This document shows, one piece after another, positions 35,634 to 44,012 of a DNA stretch of 64,000 nucleotides. The translations under genes and the position numbers were made by a program. The notes under the pieces are model-generated. The model saw only the letters and a program-made list of their open reading frames with translations, ran no database searches and was not told the origin of the DNA. Source of the DNA: CAZSHG01 sp964459995. GTDB taxonomy: Bacteria > UBP14 > UBA6098. How positions within the stretch are numbered: the first letter of the stretch is position 1; every line of letters starts with the position of its first letter. The stretch is taken from the NCBI GenBank assembly GCA_964459995.1, contig CAYWOR010000008.1:1-64000 (forward strand), read 5' to 3'.

Positions 35634-36272
35634 ATGTTCATATTTTTATCGAATATTATCCCCTTCGGCGTGAATAACAATTCGGCGCGAAAGAAACCCA
35701 GGGAGATTTCCGACGACGCCGATTTGATAACGAGAATTAAATGTGGAGAAATGAAGGCATTCGATGAACTTGTGGACAGACATAAAAAGCGGGCTTACTT
35801 CACCGCCATCGGACTGGTGGGTGATAGAGAGCTTGCGTGCGACCTCACACAGGATGCTTGGGTTTCCGCTTTCAAAGCAATGCCCAGATTCGAAGAGGGC
35901 AAACCCTTTTACCCTTGGTTTCATCGAATCCTCACGAATCTCTGCAAAAACGCCCTGCGGCACGACTCGGTCGTGGACCGGGTTATCGCGGGCAGTATCG
36001 ATGACGAAGATATGCCGCAAATCGAGGAAAATATCTTCGCCCCCGAAAGCCTCGTCGAGAACCGCGAAACGAAAATGGCTGTTTGGGCCGCAATATGCAA
36101 ACTCCAGGCCGAACATAGGGAACTTATCACGCTTATCCATTTCGAATCGCGAAGTTATCGGGAGGTTTCGGAACTGCTCGGCCTGCCAATTGGGACGGTA
36201 ATGAGCCGGCTTTATTACGCCCGAAAAAAGCTGGCCGGAATGCTATCGGAGTTTAGCGATTATGTCGAATGA
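35634..36272 (+). CDS. ECF-family RNA polymerase sigma factor
   Basis: 212 residues. Region 2 spans about 28-100 (AFDELVDRHKKRAYFTAIGLVGDRELACDLTQDAWVSAFKAM and the -10 recognition helix FYPWFHRILTNLCKNALR). Region 4 spans about 150-205 (YREVSELLGLPIGTVMSRLYYARKKL). No region 3 is present. The first ~24 residues are non-conserved; a GTG at 35670 is an alternative start, and no ribosome site decides between them. It overlaps the anti-sigma gene by 11 nt. Confidence 0.9.
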   Translation: MFIFLSNIIPFGVNNNSARKKPREISDDADLITRIKCGEMKAFDELVDRHKKRAYFTAIGLVGDRELACDLTQDAWVSAFKAMPRFEEGKPFYPWFHRILTNLCKNALRHDSVVDRVIAGSIDDEDMPQIEENIFAPESLVENRETKMAVWAAICKLQAEHRELITLIHFESRSYREVSELLGLPIGTVMSRLYYARKKLAGMLSEFSDYVE

Positions 36273-36765
36273 GGAGAGAAATATCAAAATTAGCGAGACA
36301 ATGAATTCCGCGGAGGGTTGTTGTTCCGATGAGTGGGGAATCCTCGTAAGCGCGCATATCGACTGCGAAATACCTCCAGACAAGGCAGTTGCTGTTGAGG
36401 AACATCTGCTCGAATGCCCAAAATGCGCAGAATTCGCAACTTCGCTTCGCCAAATCAAGGGGGTAACTTCCGAGATGAAACTCGCAGATTTGCCGGATGC
36501 CAGCTGGAAGGTTTATAAGAAAGGGATTTATAACCGCCTCGAAAGGGGAGTTGGATGGATTTTTGCCTCGATTGGCGCGGTCATCCTAATAGCCTTCGGC
36601 TTTTATGTGTTGTTCGAAAAATTCTTTGCCGATCCCGAAATTTCGATTCTTATCAAGATAGGGGTTGCTTCATTAGGAATCGGCATTATAATTCTTCTAA
36701 TCTCCGTATGCCGCGAAGCACTTTTCAGATACAAAGGCGACAGATATAAGGAGGTCGAAATATGA
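36262..36765 (+). CDS. zinc-finger anti-sigma factor, membrane-bound
   Basis: 167 residues. An N-terminal anti-sigma domain carries the ZAS zinc motif H-x3-C-x2-C (HLLECPKC, about residue 48). Two membrane helices follow at about 93-117 (VGWIFASIGAVILIAFGFYVLF) and 128-150 (IKIGVASLGIGIIILLISVC). It should hold the adjacent ECF sigma factor at the membrane until a signal releases it. The start overlaps the sigma gene by 11 nt and the stop overlaps the YbjQ gene by 4 nt, so all are co-translated. Confidence 0.82.
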   Translation: MSNEERNIKISETMNSAEGCCSDEWGILVSAHIDCEIPPDKAVAVEEHLLECPKCAEFATSLRQIKGVTSEMKLADLPDASWKVYKKGIYNRLERGVGWIFASIGAVILIAFGFYVLFEKFFADPEISILIKIGVASLGIGIIILLISVCREALFRYKGDRYKEVEI

Positions 36766-37085
36766 TCCTCGTAACAAGTGATGAGATACCCGGCCGCAAA
36801 ATAAAGCGGGTATTGGGTTTGGTGAAGGGCAATACAATCCGCGCCCGCAATGTTGGGCACGATATCATGGCCGCTCTTCGTAACCTCGCCGGCGGCGAGA
36901 TTACCGACTATACCAAAATGGTCGCCGAAGCCCGAGAGCAAGCGCTCGACAGAATGACGACAGAAGCGAAAGCTCTTCGAGCAGATGCGATCGTCTGCAT
37001 TCGTTTCACGACTAACAGCATGATGCAGGGCGCCGCAGAGCTTCTCGCATACGGAACCGCTGTCGAACTCGAACCGGAGAACTAA
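36762..37085 (+). CDS. YbjQ family protein (UPF0145)
   Basis: 107 residues, the full length of the YbjQ family. Signature segments are ILVTSDEIPGRKIKRVLGLVKGNTIRAR, AGGEITDYTKMVAEAREQALDRM and ADAIVCIRF. Members form small pentameric rings; the biochemical role is unsettled, and older names mention heavy-metal binding. Overlaps on both sides tie it into the sigma/anti-sigma operon, downstream of an SD-like AAGGAGG inside the anti-sigma gene. Confidence 0.85.
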   Translation: MILVTSDEIPGRKIKRVLGLVKGNTIRARNVGHDIMAALRNLAGGEITDYTKMVAEAREQALDRMTTEAKALRADAIVCIRFTTNSMMQGAAELLAYGTAVELEPEN

Positions 37086-37744
37086 TGGAAGCAGTTCCAT
37101 ATTGGATGCGTTTCGTTGTCTTCCTTTTTGCGGCATCTATCGCGCTGACGCCATTTCTGATTTCATCGCGAAAAATCGGATTCGGATGGCTTATATCTCT
37201 CTTTTGGGGCGCTGTTTCGCTGTTTTCGATTCACCTCCTCCAGGTTCCTCTGCAAAACTTCTTAACGTCAGCGATAGTCGGTTCGAACATCCCTATGTGG
37301 GCGCGAACAGCGATTGTTATCTTCCCCTCCGGCCTTATTCAGGAAATAGCAAAAGCTGTTCTTCCAGCAATTCTAATCGCGACTAAAGCAAGATTAGGAA
37401 CTTCGTCCAAGCTTTACGGCCCCGCGGCTGGTGCAGGTTTTGGCATTGCGGAAGCTATATGGTTAGTAGGTCTTCACCCCGGAGCAATAGGCGCTGTAGC
37501 TATTTTAGAGAGATTCTTCGTAATCATCTTTCATACAGGCTTGACTGCCCTCGCGGTTGGCGGAGGAAAATCAAAAAGAATATACTGGGGCCTTCCAGCG
37601 GCTATCATTATCCATGCCGGGTTGAATTATACAGCAGTTTCATTGATTAGCACTATCGACATTTGGAGTCTCGAGATAATCATCGCGGCTGTGAGCTTGG
37701 CCGTTTGGATTGTCTCCATCGTAATATCCAAAACAAAGGATTAA
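37085..37744 (+). CDS. polytopic membrane protein, PrsW/YhfC-like intramembrane protease clan
   Basis: 219 residues with about seven hydrophobic helices. Polar residues inside the helices match the PrsW/YhfC/CPBP layout: SGLIQEIAKAVLP (Glu and Lys), GFGIAEAIW (F-x-x-x-E pattern), RFFVIIFHTGLTALAV (His) and AIIIHAGLNYTA (His). In Bacillus, PrsW makes the first cut in the anti-sigma factor RsiW. Location directly behind an ECF sigma/anti-sigma pair suggests the same job here. The family call rests on motif spacing alone; it could be an inactive relative. Confidence 0.6.
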   Translation: MEAVPYWMRFVVFLFAASIALTPFLISSRKIGFGWLISLFWGAVSLFSIHLLQVPLQNFLTSAIVGSNIPMWARTAIVIFPSGLIQEIAKAVLPAILIATKARLGTSSKLYGPAAGAGFGIAEAIWLVGLHPGAIGAVAILERFFVIIFHTGLTALAVGGGKSKRIYWGLPAAIIIHAGLNYTAVSLISTIDIWSLEIIIAAVSLAVWIVSIVISKTKD

Positions 37745-37746
37745 CC

Positions 37747-38460
37747 ATGAAAGAGATCATCATCATATTATTGACGATTATCGTCATGATCTTCACGATG
37801 AACGCGGGGGAGAACACATTGAAGTTTGCCGAAGACCACGCTCTTCCCGAGCACGACACCCTATTCTACGGCCTCTATGACGCGTCGGACATCAAACTCA
37901 TCGAAACAATTATTGTTTACGACCTCACCGAGGAGGGCGTCTGGATTACCGATTTCATCAACGAAAGCGAAATTCTTCTCGATGCCGTGACATTGAAGCC
38001 CATCTCCGGAAGCAAAATGTTCCACAATGCCGGACAGGCTATAATCATTGGAACATTAGTTACCGAAGATTCTATTTATGCGCATCTGCTGGCAAAAAAC
38101 GAAAAAGACGCCGCGGATTCGACAGCCCCCTTCCAACATAACGAAACACGCTCATTGCCAATTCCGAAGAGCGCTTTCCTCCACAACGACCAATTGCTTT
38201 ATTCCTTCCCAGCAATCGATTTTACCCAAAAAAGGCACGATTTCAAGCTCTTTGTGCCGGCTTCAGTCTCCTTCATCGATGTTGCCGCTATCATTGGCAA
38301 ACCGGAAAAAATCACCACTCCGGCCGGAGAATTCGAAGCCTATCCCGTAACTTTCGATTTCGGAACAGTGAAGCAAAAAGCCTGGTATGAACTCGAAGAA
38401 CCCAATCGTATGCTGATTTACGATAACGGCACGCTCCAATACCGTTTCGAAAAAGGCTGA
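37747..38460 (+). CDS. exported protein of unknown function, DUF3108-like
   Basis: 237 residues from the ATG at 37747, two bases after the preceding stop. An N-terminal signal or anchor (KEIIIILLTIIVMIFTMNAG) is followed by an all-beta periplasmic domain. Elements such as LDAVTLKPISGSKMFHNAG and TPAGEFEAYPVTFDFGTVKQKAWYELEE resemble DUF3108-type proteins, which bear the pattern of a threaded beta sheet ending near a Trp-Tyr strand. It is the last gene of the sigma-factor operon, so it may be part of the envelope response it controls (inference). Confidence 0.55.
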   Translation: MKEIIIILLTIIVMIFTMNAGENTLKFAEDHALPEHDTLFYGLYDASDIKLIETIIVYDLTEEGVWITDFINESEILLDAVTLKPISGSKMFHNAGQAIIIGTLVTEDSIYAHLLAKNEKDAADSTAPFQHNETRSLPIPKSAFLHNDQLLYSFPAIDFTQKRHDFKLFVPASVSFIDVAAIIGKPEKITTPAGEFEAYPVTFDFGTVKQKAWYELEEPNRMLIYDNGTLQYRFEKG

Positions 38461-38540
38461 TTTTATCCGCAGTGCAATTTTGTAAGAATCGCGTTCTGCT
38501 TTGCCGAGAGGCATTCACGGCTGGTTAACGCGATTTTTAC

Positions 38541-38568
38541 TTGCATATCCCTTTTTGTGTTATATATT
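38541..38568 (+). promoter_or_regulatory. promoter of the secreted protein at 38605
   Basis: -35 TTGCAT (38541-38546), 16-bp spacer, -10 TATATT (38563-38568). The ~30-nt leader contains GGGAGG before the ATG. Confidence 0.55.
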
Positions 38569-38604
38569 GAATCGATTTTTTTAACCCTAATCCGGGAGGA
38601 TTGG

Positions 38605-40185
38605 ATGAAGGTCGAAATTATTGTTCTATTCCTGTTTGCTGTTGTAGCGACATCCTTTGCAACAGGACGGGCAGACAGCATCCCACCGTTTCAATATGAT
38701 TCTGGTGTTCGTGCGCGAGAAGCTGGCGATCCGTTGAATGGTCAATGCGATGTCAATATCCCGGCATGGCCGGCACACCCGATTACCGATTCGAAGCTCT
38801 ATTTCTCAACAGACGGCCAGCTTTCATGGATGAATGTTGTCGCCACAAATGTTACCGGAAATAGATATTCAGCTACAACCACGGGCATTGCAGGAGACGC
38901 GCATTGGAGATTTTTCTTTCAAACCGACAGCTGTTGGGCTGGACAGACCCCCTTTTACAGCGGATCGACATCTCCAAGACTTCCCGCAAACTGGTATGTT
39001 TATTGGACCGATTCACCCGGACTCGACAGCATGAATAGCATCCCCGGCGGAACCGGTGAATGGTTGGATATTCGCGGAGCGGGTTTCTGCATCTCCGGCG
39101 ACAGATTCTACGGTAAAATGGTTATGGCATCCGCCGACTTCAGAAGGCACGATGGGACCTATTCCGCCGTTGTCGGCCTTTGGAGCCACAATTACGGCTA
39201 TATGTTCTCGGTCAACAACCCAATAGAACCTTCCGGAGAAGTCGTCTATTCGATGGTATGGTGCGATGAACTCGATGTTCCACTTAGTAGCACAGTCGAA
39301 TTCGCCCCGGGCGTCTTGAAAGTGTTCGATAGAGAGCCTCAGGAGATTATTGTTATCGACGACGACATCGACTTCGAGTTTGTTGGGGAAACGATGTTTG
39401 TCTCATGTCCGATGGCTTCGATTATCGGCGATGTTGACTATGGAACCTTCCCGAACGCCGCTAGATATTGGAATATTCAAGCCACCACTATGCATCTGTT
39501 CTGGACGGGCAATTGGTGGAATCCCAATGTAGTCTCATATTTCACCGATGAGACCATCGCCGGGCACGCCTACTACAACCACAACGGCACGAATCTTGAG
39601 GGATGGCTATCTTCGCCGTCTATCCCAAATACTCCGCCTATTCTGAGCACTCCGAGTGTTGTCTATGCTTCGGTGCCTGATCAAACAACGATCACAGTTA
39701 CCTATTCCGACGCCGATGAAAACCCGCCAGAATATGTCCGAGTCGAGATTGCCGCTTCGCGAGCGGTTTACGACCTTTCGAAAGCACAGGTTGTCGGACC
39801 GCATGGTTGGACGACCGGTATCCAATACTCGGCGGTTATATCCGGTTATCATGGCTGGGGCGCAGATTTCACATTCACCGCCAGCGACGGTGTCGATATC
39901 TATACCCTTCCGGGTGGCCCTCTCACTGTCGAAAGCACACTTCCCGACGCCGCATCGGTCAAAATCTGGCCAAACCCCTTCAACAGCGCTTGTGCAATTT
40001 ATCTGCCCGAGAACTCGAAGGCGGAAATCTTCGACATGAACGGCCGCTTGGTTCACGAAGTTACGAGTATCGCACCGATGACCTATCGTTGGGAGCCGGC
40101 TTCCGATCTCGCAACCGGTGTTTATCTTGTGCGTGTCGCCAATGGCGCGGAAATTGCCACAAAACGCGCTATCTATATGAAGTAA
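38605..40185 (+). CDS. secreted protein with T9SS type A-like sorting domain (526 aa)
   Basis: The ATG at 38605 is preceded by GGGAGG and followed by a signal peptide (VEIIVLFLFAVVATSFA). Residues about 25-340 are a beta-rich region I do not recognise, with aromatic-rich stretches (FTGNWWNPNVVSYF is a close relative of the segment near residue 310). About 350-440 looks like an Ig-like domain (TPPILSTPSVVYASVP...TVTYSDADENPP). The last ~75 residues match a T9SS type A domain: KIWPNPFNSACAIYLPE, then AEIFDMNGRLV, GVYLVRVANG, ending IYMK. Cleavage and surface attachment or release are expected from the family. Confidence 0.72.
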   Translation: MKVEIIVLFLFAVVATSFATGRADSIPPFQYDSGVRAREAGDPLNGQCDVNIPAWPAHPITDSKLYFSTDGQLSWMNVVATNVTGNRYSATTTGIAGDAHWRFFFQTDSCWAGQTPFYSGSTSPRLPANWYVYWTDSPGLDSMNSIPGGTGEWLDIRGAGFCISGDRFYGKMVMASADFRRHDGTYSAVVGLWSHNYGYMFSVNNPIEPSGEVVYSMVWCDELDVPLSSTVEFAPGVLKVFDREPQEIIVIDDDIDFEFVGETMFVSCPMASIIGDVDYGTFPNAARYWNIQATTMHLFWTGNWWNPNVVSYFTDETIAGHAYYNHNGTNLEGWLSSPSIPNTPPILSTPSVVYASVPDQTTITVTYSDADENPPEYVRVEIAASRAVYDLSKAQVVGPHGWTTGIQYSAVISGYHGWGADFTFTASDGVDIYTLPGGPLTVESTLPDAASVKIWPNPFNSACAIYLPENSKAEIFDMNGRLVHEVTSIAPMTYRWEPASDLATGVYLVRVANGAEIATKRAIYMK

Positions 40186-40205
40186 TTTGCAAATATACCT
40201 AATTC

Positions 40206-40233
40206 AAGGGCGGCGATAACCGCCCTTTTTTTT
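40206..40233 (+). terminator. intrinsic terminator of the secreted-protein gene
   Basis: An 8-bp stem AAGGGCGG/CCGCCCTT (40206-40213, 40220-40227) followed by a continuous T run to 40233. Confidence 0.88.
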
Positions 40234-40320
40234 ATGATGTTGCCAAACAGCTTTTATTCGCCTTATTCTTCCGGTTTTTTCAATCTCAAAACCACTTCTT
40301 TATCATTGTTGAGAAAAACC

Positions 40321-40349
40321 TTGACTTGAGAAAGCAACAAGTATATACT
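40321..40349 (+). promoter_or_regulatory. promoter of yceD-rpmF-fab operon, probably leaderless
   Basis: -35 TTGACT (40321-40326), 17-bp spacer, -10 TATACT (40344-40349). Nine nt lie between the -10 box and the ATG at 40359, leaving room for at most a two- or three-base leader and no Shine-Dalgarno site. Confidence 0.68.
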
Positions 40350-40358
40350 AACCCAGTT

Positions 40359-40847
40359 ATGTTTTCGACGCGCGTAGCCATATCGGAAATAAATGAGGGC
40401 GCGGATGGATTCGAGCTTACAATCCGACCGGAAGACCTCAAACTCGAATACAAGGACGCCATATTCGAGTCGCCTGTCATTACAATTGTGGAAAGCCACC
40501 GGACAGGTCTCGAAATTACGCTAATCGTATCTGTTGAAACAACGATAGGGCTTGTTTGCGCGCGATGCCTCGAAAAATTTGACTTCCCCTTCCGCTCCGC
40601 CTTCGAGCTTCATCTCAAGGGTCTTAAGGGCGGGCAAAGAGTGGTCGATTTCGTCGAGGAAGATTTTGCCTTTATCGAAAAGGATATGGGATTGATAGAT
40701 TTGGAGGAGCGTATTCGCGACGAGATCATCCTCGAAATCCCAAAAATCCCGCTCTGCAAAGATAATTGCGCGGGGATCGAATACACCCCCTCGGACGAGG
40801 CGGTCGATCCCCGATGGCTCAAATTGAAAGAACTAAAACAAAAATAA
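40359..40847 (+). CDS. yceD: YceD/DUF177 family protein
   Basis: 162 residues from the ATG at 40359; an in-frame extension to 40326 runs through the promoter and is rejected. Family marks are the cysteine pair in LVCARCLEKFDFPF, then DLEERIRDEIILEIP and PLCKDNCAG near the C-terminus. YceD is encoded next to rpmF in most bacteria and has been linked to 23S rRNA accumulation and ribosome biogenesis. It is the first gene of the L32 and fatty-acid operon. Confidence 0.85.
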   Translation: MFSTRVAISEINEGADGFELTIRPEDLKLEYKDAIFESPVITIVESHRTGLEITLIVSVETTIGLVCARCLEKFDFPFRSAFELHLKGLKGGQRVVDFVEEDFAFIEKDMGLIDLEERIRDEIILEIPKIPLCKDNCAGIEYTPSDEAVDPRWLKLKELKQK

Positions 40848-40856
40848 GAGGTAAAA

Positions 40857-41036
40857 ATGGCACTTCAGAAAAGCAGAAATAGCAAAACCCGCGGTCGTAA
40901 GCGCAGAACTCATTACAAAGCAGTTGCGCCCCAGGTCGTCGAGTGCCCGCAGTGCAAAGCACCCATGGTTCCCCATCGCGCCTGTAAGGAATGCGGCTAC
41001 TATAATGGCCGCGAGGCCATTCGGGTCGAGTCCTAA
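40857..41036 (+). CDS. rpmF: 50S ribosomal protein L32
   Basis: 59 residues, nine bases after yceD, with a GAGGT site. It has the standard L32 N-terminus (MALQKSRNSKTRGRKRRTHYK) reduced to a basic RNA-binding tail. A zinc ribbon with four cysteines follows: VECPQCKAP and ACKECGYYNGREAI. All four zinc ligands are intact, so this is the zinc-containing form. The yceD-rpmF-plsX-fabH order is the classical arrangement. Confidence 0.96.
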   Translation: MALQKSRNSKTRGRKRRTHYKAVAPQVVECPQCKAPMVPHRACKECGYYNGREAIRVES

Positions 41037-41047
41037 ACCTAAGACTC

Positions 41048-42178
41048 TTGGGTCGCTGGATATACTATACGAAGAAGCTTGCCCATCGGTGGGACGATAA
41101 TGATAGCCTCGGAAGGCCTATCACTATAGCATTAGACGCTATGGGCGGAGACAGGGGGCCTGAGGCTAACCTCGAGGGCGCGCTTCTCGCGGTTGCCGAT
41201 CAATCTAATCTTCGCATTAAGCTTGTCGGCAGGCAAAACGAGCTTGAAAAAGCCCTCGGTAAAAGTTTTCTGCCCGAGGAAATCGAAATTGTCCACGCCG
41301 AAGATGCTTTCGGAATGGACGAACAGGCCACGCTCGCTCTTCGCAGACCCAACTGTAGCATCATGCGAGCCGTCGATCTTTTGCTCGATAAATCCGCCGA
41401 CGGCTTTGTCAGCATGGGCAATACTGGCGGAGTTGTTGCGACTTCTCTCGTCAGACTCGGCAAAATCGAGGGTGTCGAACGTCCCGCATTGATGACTCTT
41501 TTTCCCACTATGGAGGGCCTTCCAACGATGGTTCTCGATATCGGGGCCAACTCCGACTGTCGCCCCGAACATCTTCTCTCCTTCGCGGAGATGGGCTACC
41601 TCTACGCCACCGAGGTTCTCGACCGCAAACGCCCCACTATCGGCCTTTTGTCAATTGGGGAGGAGCCAAGCAAGGGAAGTTCTTTAGTCAAAGCATCCCA
41701 TGAATTGCTTCGCAACTCAGAACTTAACTTCGTCGGCAATGTCGAGGGAAGCGATCTTTTTCATGGGGCGGTGGATATCGTTGTTACAGATGGATTTACG
41801 GGGAATATTATCCTTAAATTCGCCGAAGGAAGTATAGGACTTTTCAAACGTATCGCGAAAAAAGGACGCCGAAAGAATCTATTTTCCCTTGCAGGTGGAG
41901 TCCTTATGAGCGGCGGATTCAAAAAAGTCATGAAAGAATTCGATTATGCGGAATACGGCGGTGCGCCTTTGCTCGGTGTCGATGGGAATGTCATCATTGG
42001 GCACGGCAAATCAACTCCGCTCGCCATTTCCAATGCGATTAGCCTCGCCTACGTCATGGTTAGCGCGAAAATCGACTCGAAAATCGCCTCTTACATGAAA
42101 TTAAAGGGGAGAGACATTGAAAACGAGAATATTAGGAACAGGATCGAACCTTCCGGAAAAGGTTCTGACCAACGCTGA
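41048..42178 (+). CDS. plsX: phosphate acyltransferase PlsX
   Basis: 376 residues. It transfers acyl groups from acyl-ACP to phosphate, giving acyl-phosphate for phospholipid synthesis. Hallmarks are IALDAMGGDRGPEANLEGA, VSMGNTGGVVATS, DIGANSDCRPEHL, IVVTDGFTGNIILKFAEG and the C-terminal EYGGAPLLGVDGNVIIGHGKS. The start is the TTG at 41048; no ATG precedes the conserved core. That gives an extra ~25 residues at the N-terminus with no clear ribosome site. It overlaps fabH by 62 nt, an unusually long overlap. Confidence 0.94.
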   Translation: MGRWIYYTKKLAHRWDDNDSLGRPITIALDAMGGDRGPEANLEGALLAVADQSNLRIKLVGRQNELEKALGKSFLPEEIEIVHAEDAFGMDEQATLALRRPNCSIMRAVDLLLDKSADGFVSMGNTGGVVATSLVRLGKIEGVERPALMTLFPTMEGLPTMVLDIGANSDCRPEHLLSFAEMGYLYATEVLDRKRPTIGLLSIGEEPSKGSSLVKASHELLRNSELNFVGNVEGSDLFHGAVDIVVTDGFTGNIILKFAEGSIGLFKRIAKKGRRKNLFSLAGGVLMSGGFKKVMKEFDYAEYGGAPLLGVDGNVIIGHGKSTPLAISNAISLAYVMVSAKIDSKIASYMKLKGRDIENENIRNRIEPSGKGSDQR

Positions 42179-43094
42179 TCTCGAGCGTATAGTTGAGACT
42201 TCCGACGAGTGGATTCGCACTCGCACCGGAATTTCGGAACGCAGAATCTCCGACCCTGAAACACCGTCGTCAGAATTAGCCCTTCCTGCGGCAAAAGCGG
42301 CCATCGAGAATGCCGGCCTAACACCGCAGGATATCGACCTCATAATCTGCGCGACAGTTACCCCCGATATGATTTTTCCAAGCACGGCCTGTTTGCTTCA
42401 GGCGAAACTCGGATGCCGCCAAATCCCCGGATTCGACATCTCTGCCGGTTGCACCGGTTTTGTTTACGGTCTTATTCTGGCCGATTCTATCGTGAAAGCG
42501 AAAACCGCGCGGAATGTCCTTGTTATTGCGGTAGAAGAGCTTACAAAAATCACGAACTGGGAAGACCGAGGCACCTGCGTTCTTTTTGGAGATGGCGCCG
42601 GAGCCGCGGTAGTTGGCCCTTCTGAGGACGAACGCGGGATTATTGGAAAATTCTGGTCAGGCGACGGCAATGTCGCGGATTTCCTCACCCTTCCAGCCGG
42701 TGGAAGCGCAATGCCGGCATCGGCAGAGACTGTCGCTAAGAATCTACATACAATCTATATGGCCGGGAATGATACCTTCAAAACAGCAGTTCGCGCTATG
42801 GAGGAAGCCAGTTTGGGCGGCCTCGAAAGCGCGGGCATCAAAATGGATGACCTCGATTGGCTGATTCCTCATCAAGCAAATATCAGAATCATCCAATTCA
42901 CCGCGAAACGCCTCAACATGCCGATGGAGAAGGTCGTCGTTACTATCGATAAATACGGCAACACCAGCGCGTCCAGCGTCGCGATTGCTTTCGACGAAGC
43001 TCTCAAGTCCGGTAGAATTAAGCCGGGCGACGATGTTCTGCTCGTTGCTTTCGGCGCAGGATTCACCTGGGGAAGCGTCATAATAAGGATCTAA
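42117..43094 (+). CDS. fabH: beta-ketoacyl-ACP synthase III
   Basis: 325 residues with a TTG start at 42117 behind GGGGAGAG. It starts fatty-acid synthesis by condensing acetyl-CoA with malonyl-ACP. The Cys-His-Asn triad is complete: DISAGCTGFVYGL, IPHQANIRI and GNTSASSV. The N-terminal ILGTGSNLPEKVLTN and the GAGFTWGS end are standard. The first 62 nt lie inside plsX in another frame. Confidence 0.95.
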   Translation: MKTRILGTGSNLPEKVLTNADLERIVETSDEWIRTRTGISERRISDPETPSSELALPAAKAAIENAGLTPQDIDLIICATVTPDMIFPSTACLLQAKLGCRQIPGFDISAGCTGFVYGLILADSIVKAKTARNVLVIAVEELTKITNWEDRGTCVLFGDGAGAAVVGPSEDERGIIGKFWSGDGNVADFLTLPAGGSAMPASAETVAKNLHTIYMAGNDTFKTAVRAMEEASLGGLESAGIKMDDLDWLIPHQANIRIIQFTAKRLNMPMEKVVVTIDKYGNTSASSVAIAFDEALKSGRIKPGDDVLLVAFGAGFTWGSVIIRI

Positions 43095-43097
43095 AAA

Positions 43098-44012
43098 ATG
43101 AGCATCGCCTACATATTCCCGGGACAGGGGAGCCAACAGCCCGGCATGGGCAAAGAAATATACGAAAATTTTCCAGAAGCCGCCGAGGTTTATAACCGCG
43201 CAAAGGCTATCACCGGAAAAGATTGGGCGGAGATAAGCTTCGAGGGCGACAAAGAGACCCTTTCGCAAACTCAGAATACCCAACCTTGCATTTTTCTTAA
43301 TTCCATCGCGATTCTGCGAGCTTTGAGAAGTCATTCTCGGTTCGAGGCCGCCGCGGGACACTCTCTCGGAGAATATTCCGCGTTGGTAGCTGTTGGCGTT
43401 CTCGATTTTGATTCAGCTATCAGATGCGTTGTCGAGCGTGGAAGATTAATGTCTGAGGCGAGGTCTGGCGGTATGCTTGCACCTCTTGGTGCGGAGGATT
43501 CCACAGTGGTCGATGTTGTTGGAGAGCTTCGGGAAAAAGGCGACATCGTGGTCGCAAATTTCAACGCTCCCGGACAGCTTATCGTCTCCGGCGAAGAGGC
43601 TTTGCTCGAATCCGCCTCCGAAGCGCTTAAAACTGGTGCGGGCGCAAAAAAAGTTCTGCGTTTACCTGTCTCTGCGGCCTTTCATTCGCCGCTTATGCAA
43701 GACGCAAAAGCAGAAATGGCGAAAATTCTCGCCAAAGTCGAGTTTTACGAACCAAAGGCGGCGTTTTTCGCGAATGCCACAGGGGGACGTATCGAGAACC
43801 CCGAAGATATTCGGCGTCAGCTTATCGAGCAGATAACAAGCCCTGTTCGATGGATAGATCAAGTTAAAGCAATGGCCGCTTTCGGCACAGAGGAATTCGT
43901 TGAAATCGGCCCGGGCAAAGTGCTTCAGGGCTTGGTTTCACGAATTATCTCCACTGCTAATGTTCGCGGAATATTCGATGTCGAATCAATTGAAAGAGAG
44001 ACACAGCGATGA
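43098..44012 (+). CDS. fabD: malonyl-CoA:ACP transacylase
   Basis: 304 residues. Hallmarks are YIFPGQGSQQPGMGKE at the N-terminus, the nucleophilic serine in AAGHSLGEYSAL, the arginine segment VERGRLM and the histidine in AAFHSPLM. It loads malonyl groups onto acyl carrier protein. It lies three bases after fabH. The usual followers fabG and acpP are absent: the next gene, overlapping by 4 nt, encodes an unrelated exported barrel. Confidence 0.95.
   Translation: MSIAYIFPGQGSQQPGMGKEIYENFPEAAEVYNRAKAITGKDWAEISFEGDKETLSQTQNTQPCIFLNSIAILRALRSHSRFEAAAGHSLGEYSALVAVGVLDFDSAIRCVVERGRLMSEARSGGMLAPLGAEDSTVVDVVGELREKGDIVVANFNAPGQLIVSGEEALLESASEALKTGAGAKKVLRLPVSAAFHSPLMQDAKAEMAKILAKVEFYEPKAAFFANATGGRIENPEDIRRQLIEQITSPVRWIDQVKAMAAFGTEEFVEIGPGKVLQGLVSRIISTANVRGIFDVESIERETQR

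Noticed and set aside
42117..42178. A frameshift at the 62-nt plsX/fabH overlap
   Set aside because: Both proteins are complete with normal ends and starts; the overlap is long but consistent with the compact operon.
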